From Candidatus Methanomethylophilaceae archaeon (GTDB taxonomy: Archaea > Thermoplasmatota > Thermoplasmata > Methanomassiliicoccales > Methanomethylophilaceae): 8,503 nucleotides of DNA. Both the position numbers and the translations under genes were made by a program. Shown piece by piece: positions 1-6,600 of this stretch; position 1 is the stretch's first letter, and every line of letters starts with the position of its first letter. The notes beneath the pieces were generated by a model, which saw only the letters and a list, made by a program, of their open reading frames with translations, was not told where the DNA came from and searched no databases. The stretch covers positions 1 to 8,503 of the forward strand of contig JAFSYZ010000065.1 of assembly GCA_017455785.1 (NCBI GenBank), in the 5' to 3' direction.

Positions 1-99
1 TACTGCACCAAACATGCAGCCACGTACGGACGACCGCCTCATAGCGATATGGGGGACGGGAACCGGAGTCCACGCATAAGCACGATTTCGTAGATCGAG
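1..99. other. leading stretch with no recognisable gene
   Basis: All three forward frames are broken by stops within the first 93 bases (a TAG at 91-93, a TAA at 77-79 and another TAG earlier), and no ribosome binding site or familiar motif is visible. There is a weak CGAT/ATCG stem at 83-97. The composition matches the structured region that follows, so a longer RNA may begin here or upstream of the window; no TATA-like box was seen that would mark a 5' end. Confidence 0.4.
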
Positions 100-290
100 A
101 GCGGTGCGGGGATCATTCACCAGGCGATACGCGAGTATCATGCCATGGAAGGTGCGCGGTGACCGGGCAACCGGGATCATCAGCTCATCTGCCCCCAGCC
201 CAAGAAGTAGGGGGTTGAAGCAGCTCTCAGCGTCAGAGTTCGAAGCCTGACAAAGGGTCCGGCGCCTCACAAGGGCGTAAAGACAGCGCA

Positions 291-323
291 AATAACGTTG
301 TCGGCTCATCGTGTAATAACGTT
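291..323. repeat. 9-base direct repeat inside the structured region
   Basis: AATAACGTT occurs at 291-299 and again at 315-323, starts 24 bases apart. The second copy lies in the loop of a CGGCT (302-306) / AGCCG (324-328) stem. That stem competes with the CCGGA/TCCGG stem of the next hairpin (326-368), so the two folds cannot form fully together. The copies could be protein sites or alternative pairing partners; their role is not known. Confidence 0.4.
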
Positions 324-424
324 AGCCGGATTGGTCCGCAACATAACCTGTGTTGCATGGTGTTCCGGGGTCATAGAACGGGCGGCACCAGCGTAACAGC
401 GGAGACAGCAATGTCTCGGTGCCG

Positions 425-451
425 GAACCGTACACCACGTGCGTACGGTTC
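425..451 (+). other. hairpin resembling a shortened group II intron domain V
   Basis: GAACCGTA (425-432) pairs with TACGGTTC (444-451); a CAC/GTG inner stem follows with a CG bulge on the 3' side (442-443). The 3' strand matches the ending common in bacterial group II intron domain V (GTACGGTTC preceded by a two-base bulge). The differences matter: it is 27 rather than about 34 bases, the upper stem is only 3 bp, there is no GAAA-type loop, and the catalytic AGC triad position reads AAC. An alternative fold is a plain 9-bp stem with a 9-base loop. It is therefore at best a degenerate domain V and may be a chance likeness. Confidence 0.25.
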
Positions 452-491
452 GTAGCGATACACCACTATGATGCTTCGTCAGCACGGTATG

Positions 492-540
492 CCGCAAGGC
501 AGGCCCGGGGGACGTCCCCGGGTACATTGCGGTCCCTTTT
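492..540 (+). terminator. nested GC hairpin followed by a T-run; possible 3' end of the RNA
   Basis: CCCGGGG (504-510) and CCCCGGG (516-522) form a perfect 7-bp stem with a 5-base loop. CCGCAA (492-497) and TTGCGG (527-532) form a second 6-bp stem around it, and TTTT follows at 537-540 as the sequence turns T-rich to about 590. Archaeal RNA polymerase terminates mainly at U-rich tracts, so the T-rich run is the stronger signal and the hairpin may serve stability. The outer stem uses the same bases as the TGCC-GCAA-GGCA hairpin at 490-501, so the two folds exclude each other. Confidence 0.4.
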
Positions 541-586
541 GTATCAATTTCATTCTCAGTTACTTATTTTCGTTAGTTTTATTCAA

Positions 587-595
587 CTTTATATC
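587..595 (+). promoter_or_regulatory. probable archaeal TATA box for the NRPS operon
   Basis: TTTATATC (588-595) lies in a 60-base stretch that is only 25% GC. With the usual archaeal spacing of about 25 bases from box centre to start, transcription would begin near 616-620, giving a leader of about 40 bases before the ATG at 661. The purine-rich B-recognition element expected just upstream is not obvious, which lowers confidence. Confidence 0.5.
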
Positions 596-610
596 GTATC
601 GAAAAGATAC
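596..610. promoter_or_regulatory. perfect 5-bp dyad between TATA box and start site
   Basis: GTATC (596-600) and GATAC (606-610) are perfect inverted repeats around GAAAA. The dyad directly abuts the TATA box, where a bound regulator would meet TBP/TFB. It may be a regulator half of a composite site together with the larger palindrome at 613-634. The regulator is unknown, and short arms can arise by chance. Confidence 0.35.
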
Positions 611-612
611 AG

Positions 613-634
613 GTCTGTTTGATATCGAACAGAC
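613..634. promoter_or_regulatory. 22-bp near-perfect palindrome over the predicted transcription start; operator candidate
   Basis: GTCTGTT (613-619) is the reverse complement of AACAGAC (628-634), and the centre contains the palindrome GATATC (621-626). Only the T620/G627 pair breaks the symmetry, so 20 of 22 bases match. The element sits on the predicted start of transcription, the usual place for archaeal repressor sites. In RNA the same bases could form an 8-bp hairpin (with one U-G pair) at the very 5' end of the message, so a leader-stabilising role is the alternative reading. Confidence 0.5.
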
Positions 635-652
635 TATCGATTCTGACAGCAC

Positions 653-657
653 GTGAT
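653..657 (+). promoter_or_regulatory. ribosome binding site that decides the NRPS start
   Basis: GTGAT lies three bases before ATG at 661 and matches the GGTGATC part of the archaeal anti-Shine-Dalgarno complement. The frame is open further up to a TTG at 619, but that TTG lies within the palindrome and has no binding site, and the condensation-domain homology begins immediately after 661. Confidence 0.55.
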
Positions 658-660
658 ATT

Positions 661-3600
661 ATGAGATCAAGATTGACCAAGGTCCAGTATGGAATCTACC
701 TAGAATGTGTCCAGAACCCCGAATCCACAAGGTACAACCTCCCGATCATGGGAAGGTTGCCCGACAGTGTGGATCTTGTCAGACTGACTGAGGCGTTACA
801 CAAGGTAGTGAAGGCGCATCCGAGCCTTGGTACACGTATCATCATCGGTGATGACGGCCTTCCCATCCAGGAGTTCGGTCTCGATGTTCCTGTGAACAGA
901 CACAGGATGACAGACAAGGAGTTCGAGGACCTCAGGAAATCGCCCATTGTACCATTCGATCTCAAGAAGGATCTGCTGTCAAGGTTCGATATATTCGAGA
1001 CACCCTCCGGTAACTATCTGCTGGAGGACATACACCATCTTGTCTACGACGGGAGTTCGATGTTCGTGCTGTCATCGGACCTGTCCAAGGCGTACAACGG
1101 GATGGATGTTCCGACGGAATCGTTCACCATGGCGGATGAGGTGGCGTATGAAGAGAGCATTCCGAAGGAGAGATATGAATCATCAATGGCATTCTACCGC
1201 CAGTTCCTGGACGGGATAGAGGCGTATTCGCTCCCTCCCAGGGATGTCTACTCAGATGTCCCGTCCATGGGTATGATGGACAGACATTTCACTTTGGATG
1301 AGAAGGCGTTCAAGAAGCTACGTAACGATGCAGGCATCAGCCGTACGGCGTTCTTCACATCCGTCCTCGGTGTCATCGTCGGTAAGATGAGCGGGAAGGA
1401 TGAGTCTTTCATCAGCACCATCTATCACGGGAGGCGTCCGGAGAATGCCAACACGGTGTCGATGTTCGTAAGGTCCATACCGTTGGTGACGAAGATGGCA
1501 TCGAATCCGTCCATCAAGGAAATCGTATCCGAATCCAACAGGCAGCAGAAGGGCGCCTATGAGAACGATGCGGTATCATACATCGACCTGGCCAACGAGT
1601 TCGGGTTGAACGGCGACATCACGATAGCATATCAGAAGAACATCCTGGACTACACCCTCATGGAAGGTTACCTGGACGATGCCAAGATGGTCTTCGATGA
1701 CGGATTCATCCCTGAATCCGCTCTTATCGTCGAGGTGTATGACAGGGATTCCTCGAAGGGAGAGTACTCCATACGTGTGACCTACCGTTCGGACATGTAC
1801 ACAGAAGATTTCGTGGAGTCATTGGTCCGTATCTACGTCAAGGCGGCAGAGGAGTTCCTGGTGAAGGAGCACCTGGATGACATCGATCTAATGGATGACG
1901 AATCCAAGGTGATGATCGATGGTTTCGACAGGACCGAGGAGGATCAGGACCTCTCGATCACACCCTTCGCTAAGATCAAGAGATGGATGAAGGAGACTCC
2001 TGAAGCTATCAGCACTGTATCATGCGGAAGGACATACACCTACGGCGACCTTGATAAGCTGACAGCTGCGATAGCTGCATACATCAACGGTAAACACATC
2101 GGACGTGAGGATTTCGTCTCCGTCCTCATACCAAGGAACGAGTTCGTGACGATCGCATCCGTGGGAATCATCAGGTCTGGTGCGGCATACCAGCCGTTGG
2201 ATCCATCATACCCAGATGAGAGATTGAACTTCATGATCAAGGATTCCGGTGCCAAACTCCTGATAGCCGACCGTTCGCTGAGGGGCAGGCTGAAGGAGTA
2301 TGACGGTCCCGTCCTCTACACCGATGAGATCAACGGATTGGTACCGAAAAAAGTGGTTCCCGATATGGAACCGGATGATGATTATGAAGACGAAGCCGAG
2401 GATGTGAATTACGACATCAGACCGGAGGATCCGGTGACGATCCTGTATACATCGGGAACGACGGGAACTCCGAAGGGATGTATCATCGAGAACCGTAATC
2501 TGACATCATTCATCAACCACCACACCAAGGCCATCTGTATCGATGAGACGAGCCGTGTGGCCAACTATGCGAGTTACGGTTTCGATGCGAGCATGATGGA
2601 CCTGTTCGCAGCCCTCTGTTCCGGTGCGCAGCTGCACATAATATCGGAGGACATACGCCTTGACCTCATGGCGATGGACCGCTACTTCATCGAGAACAAG
2701 ATCACACACAGTCTGATGACGACACAGGTCGGTAGGCAGTTCGCTATCCTCACCCAATGTAAGACGCTTAAGAACCTGATGGTCGGAGGGGAGAAACTCG
2801 TCCCGGTCAATCCGCCGGAATGGCTGAGGATGGTGAACGGATATGGACCTACGGAGACCACCGTTTACGTCCTGTGTTATGATGTGAAGGACGACAATCC
2901 CCTGTGTCCAATAGGTAAGCCCAACAGAAACACTAAGGTCTATGTGGTGGACAAGAAAGGTCACAACCTCCCCATCGGGATGCTCGGTGAGCTCATAGTG
3001 GCGGGACCGCAGGTGGCAAGGGGTTATTTGAACAGGCCGGACAAGACATCGGAGGTATTCATAAGGAATCCATTCTCGAATGACCCAGTATACTCGCGTG
3101 CGTACCGTACGGGTGATATCGTCAGGTGGCTGCCGGACGGTAATATCGAGTACATCGGAAGGAACGACGGCCAGGTGAAGGTCAGGGGATTCAGGATAGA
3201 ATTGACTGAAGTGGAGAAGGTCATAAGAGAATACCCAGGCATCAAGGATGCGACCGTTGCAGCGTTTGATGCACCGTCCGGAGGCAAGTTCATCGCTGCA
3301 TATGTGGTGTCGGACGAGAAGGTGGACATCAACTCGCTCAATTCATTTATATCAGAGAGGAAACCGCCCTACATGGTGCCCGCGGTCACCATGCAGATCG
3401 ATAAGATCCCATTGAATGTTAACAGCAAGGTGGACAGGAGGAAACTGCCGCAGCCCAAGATCGAGGCAGAGGACCTGACACCTCCGGAGAATGATACCCA
3501 GCAGAGGATATTCGACATCGTGAATGACGTCATAGGCACTGATGCGTTCGGTATAGATTCCGACCTTTACTCCATAGGATTGACGTCAATAACGACGATA

Positions 3601-6600
3601 CGTCTCAACGTCCTGTTGTACAACGAGTTCAAGGTCGACATGCAGATCAAGGACCTGAAGGACAACTCCACTGTACGTAAACTTGAGGCGTTGATAACGT
3701 CAAGGTCACCGTCCAAGGAGTACGAGGAGCAGGATGATTATCCGCTGTCGAAGACACAGGAGGGAATCTTCGTCGAATGCATTGCCAATCCCGGCAGCAC
3801 CATGTACAACATCCCTCTGCTTCTCAAGATATCGAAGGAGATCGATATCGGTAAGCTAAAGGAAGCCATCATCAAGGCGGTGGACGCCCACAGTCTCCTG
3901 CGCACGAGGATCTTCCTCGACAAGACGGGAGATCCACGTATGAGCAGGAAGGATACAGAGGACTTCACCGCCGACGATATAACCGTCGAATCAGTAGACG
4001 ACATCTCTAAGGCGGAGAAGGAACTCGTACAGCCGTACAACATCATCGGCGACAGGCTGTTCAGGATCAAGATAATAGAGACCCAGAAGGACAGGTATCT
4101 GTTCGCGGACACGCATCACATAGTATCCGACGGTACATCGCTGAAGGTGTTCCTGGGCTCCATAACCAAGGCATACCTTGGAGAGGAGATCCCGAAGGAA
4201 CAGCTCACAGGATTCGAGGTGGTCCTTTCGGAGAAGGATGCGAGGACCGAGGATGCACTGAAGAAGGCCGGGGAGTACTACGACAGGCTCCTGTCAGGCT
4301 GCGAGACGGACATCCTGCCTAGGTCGGATCTGTACGTCAAAGGACACGGACTGGGTATGATCGTAGTCGACGGTTCGGACGTCGGCGATCTGAAGGGATA
4401 CTGTGATAAAATAGGAGTCACAATCAACGGTGCGATGTGCTCCGTCCTCGGATTCATACTGAGCAAGTTCTGCGGTACGGACGAACCGATATTCACCACA
4501 GTGTACAACGGAAGGGACGATTCACGTACCTCCGAGACCGTGGCGATGATGGTCAAGACCATCCCCGTGATGTGCAAGGTCGCTGGAAGGACAGCGGATT
4601 ACGTCAAGAGCATCTCGGAACAGCTGATGGACAGCATGTCCAACAGTGTCATGTCCTTCTCGGAAGTGAGCAGGGAGTATTCCGTGAGGTCGGATATCCT
4701 GTTCGTATACCAGGGAGAGATGTTCGCATTCGATTCGCTCTGCGGATATCCCGCGGAATCGGTACGTCTGTCCTTGGACCAGGTCAAGAGCCCGATCACA
4801 TTGATGATATCCATCATGGACGGAAGGATACACTATGAATGTGAATATGACAAGGCACTGTACAGCGAGGATTTCGTCAGGAGCATCGTCAATTCCTTCG
4901 ACAATGCCGTGAAGGGATTCACCAGGATGGATGAGTTGGCCGATGTCGATATACTCGACGACGAATCCAGAGCGGTATTGGAGCGTTTCAACAGGACGGA
5001 GGAGGATCAGGACCTTAGCCCGCCCTACGAATTGATAGAGGGTTGGATGAAGGAGACCCCAGATGCGAAGGCCGTCTGCTTCAGGGACAAGAAGTACACC
5101 TATTCGGATCTGGACAGGATATCGGCAAAGATATGTGCGTACCTGCAGTCTAAGGGTATCGGAATCGGAGACTACGTCTCCGTCCTGGTACCGAGGTGCG
5201 AGTGGATCGCGTTAGCTACAATCGGTATAATCAGATCCGGTGCCGCATATCAGCCGCTGGATCCGTCGTATCCCAAGGAGAGGCTCAACTTCATGGTGAA
5301 GGATTCCGGTGCCAAACTGGTGATCATGGACCGTTCCATGCGTGACATATTAGATGAGTACAACGGCGATGTGCTGTTCATCGACGAGATCATGGAATTG
5401 CCTGATGGTGAGGTGGAGGACATCTACTGCAACCCCGAGGATGCATTCACGATATTGTACACATCCGGAACGACGGGAACACCGAAGGGATGCGAGCTCG
5501 AGAACGGTAACGTGAGATCGATAATCAACCACTATTCACGTACATTAGAGGCGAGCAACAGGATGCGTACCGCATCATATGCTAGCTACGGTTTCGATGC
5601 GAACATGATGGACATATTCACCGCCCTATGTAACGGTGGGGAACTGCATATAATACCAGAGGACATGCGTCTCGACCTGCCGCAGGTGGACCAGTATTTC
5701 ATAGATAATGGAATTACACACGGCTTTATGACCACGCAGGTCGGGAGACAGTTCATCACCATGACCAAGTGCAAGACGCTGAAGCACTTCCTGGTCGGAG
5801 GGGAGAAACTTGTCCCCGTGAATCCTGTTCCCGGAATAGATTTCGTCAACATCTACGGTCCGACGGAGACGTCCGTTTACGTCACATGTTACCATGTACG
5901 TGACGACAATCCGCTGTGTCCGATAGGCAGGCCCAACGACAACACCAAGGCTTATGTCGTCGATAAGAACGGACATCTTCTGCCCGTGGGTGCCTTAGGT
6001 GAATTGTACGTGGCAGGACCGCAGGTATCGAGAGGATATCTGAACAGACCTGAGAAGACATCGGAGGTGTTCATAAGGAACCCATTCACCAAGAATCCGA
6101 GGTACGCTCGTGCTTACCGTACGGGTGATATTGTCAGATGGCTGCCCGACGGTAACATCGAATGTATCGGAAGGAACGACGGACAGGTGAAGGTCAGAGG
6201 ATTCAGGGTCGAACTGACCGAGGTGGAGAAGGTCATCAGGGAATACCCTGACATCAAGGATGCGACCGTAGCCGCATTCGATTCCCCATCGGGAGGGAAG
6301 TTCATCGCAGCGTACGTGGTATCGGATAAGAAGGTCGATGTTGACAGTCTTAATGCATTCATATCGGAGAGGAAACCTCCGTACATGGTGCCCGCGGTCA
6401 CCATGCAGATCGACAAGATCCCATTGAATGTGAACAGCAAGGTCGATAAGCGCAAGCTGCCCGTTCCCAAACCCGAATCATCTCGTGTGGAAGGCAGGAT
6501 GCCCAGGACGGATACGGAGAAGAAGCTCTGCGAGATATTCAAGACCATATTGGGATTGGATACCGTCTACGCGGACGACGACTTCTTCTCCATCGGAGGT

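Larger units (their letters stand above)
100..540 (+). ncRNA. candidate structured non-coding RNA, class unknown
   Basis: The stretch has no credible coding frame but many compact hairpins. Those with GNRA tetraloops are: 126-139 (GATAC-GCGA-GTATC, extended by GGC/GCC and CCA/TGG to 120-148 with a 2-base AT bulge), 163-174 (CCGG-GCAA-CCGG), 402-417 (GAGACA-GCAA-TGTCTC, closed outside by GGCACC 384-389 with GGTGCC 418-423) and 490-501 (TGCC-GCAA-GGCA). All four read GNRA on the + strand; I saw none in the opposite sense, which is the main argument for strand. Further stems: CCCCC/GGGGG 192-214, GTCAG/CTGAC 232-251, CGCC/GGCG 263-277, CCGGA/TCCGG enclosing GCAACA/TGTTGC 326-368, and an 8-9 bp stem 425-451. 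Conserved elements of RNase P RNA, SRP RNA, tRNA or rRNA were not recognised. It could be a stand-alone RNA, a remnant of a retroelement RNA, or a long leader. Both ends are approximate. Confidence 0.42.

Noticed and set aside
80..247. Stop-free + strand stretch rich in Arg and Ser
   Set aside because: There is no suitable start or binding site and it coincides with the stem-loops; it reads as non-coding.
306..527. 73-codon open frame on the - strand
   Set aside because: It runs antisense across strong hairpins, has no clear ribosome binding site and shows no recognisable domain; its length is easily reached by chance in GC-rich sequence.
100..540. RNase P RNA, SRP RNA, tRNA or rRNA
   Set aside because: The conserved cores I know (such as GAGGAAAGTCC of bacterial RNase P, the GGAA-loop helix 8 of SRP RNA and the tRNA cloverleaf) are not present on either strand. 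GTTCGAA at 238-244 resembles a T-loop, but no acceptor or anticodon stem surrounds it.
100..540. IscB-associated (HEARO) or TnpB guide RNA
   Set aside because: No nuclease gene follows in the window and I cannot match the conserved elements from memory; the + strand sense leads into the NRPS instead.
419..656. Two short + strand open frames (419-622 and 468-656)
   Set aside because: They cross the hairpins, the T-rich tract and the promoter, have poor binding sites and improbable composition.
619..660. TTG at 619 as the NRPS start
   Set aside because: It adds 14 residues with no homology, lies in the palindrome at the predicted transcript start and lacks a binding site; ATG 661 has GTGAT upstream. 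A leaderless TTG start cannot be fully excluded.
2506..2964. 152-codon antisense frame and similar long - strand frames at 6114-6548 and 7293-7730
   Set aside because: They lie wholly within conserved NRPS domains, encode no recognisable protein and are shadows of the coding strand.
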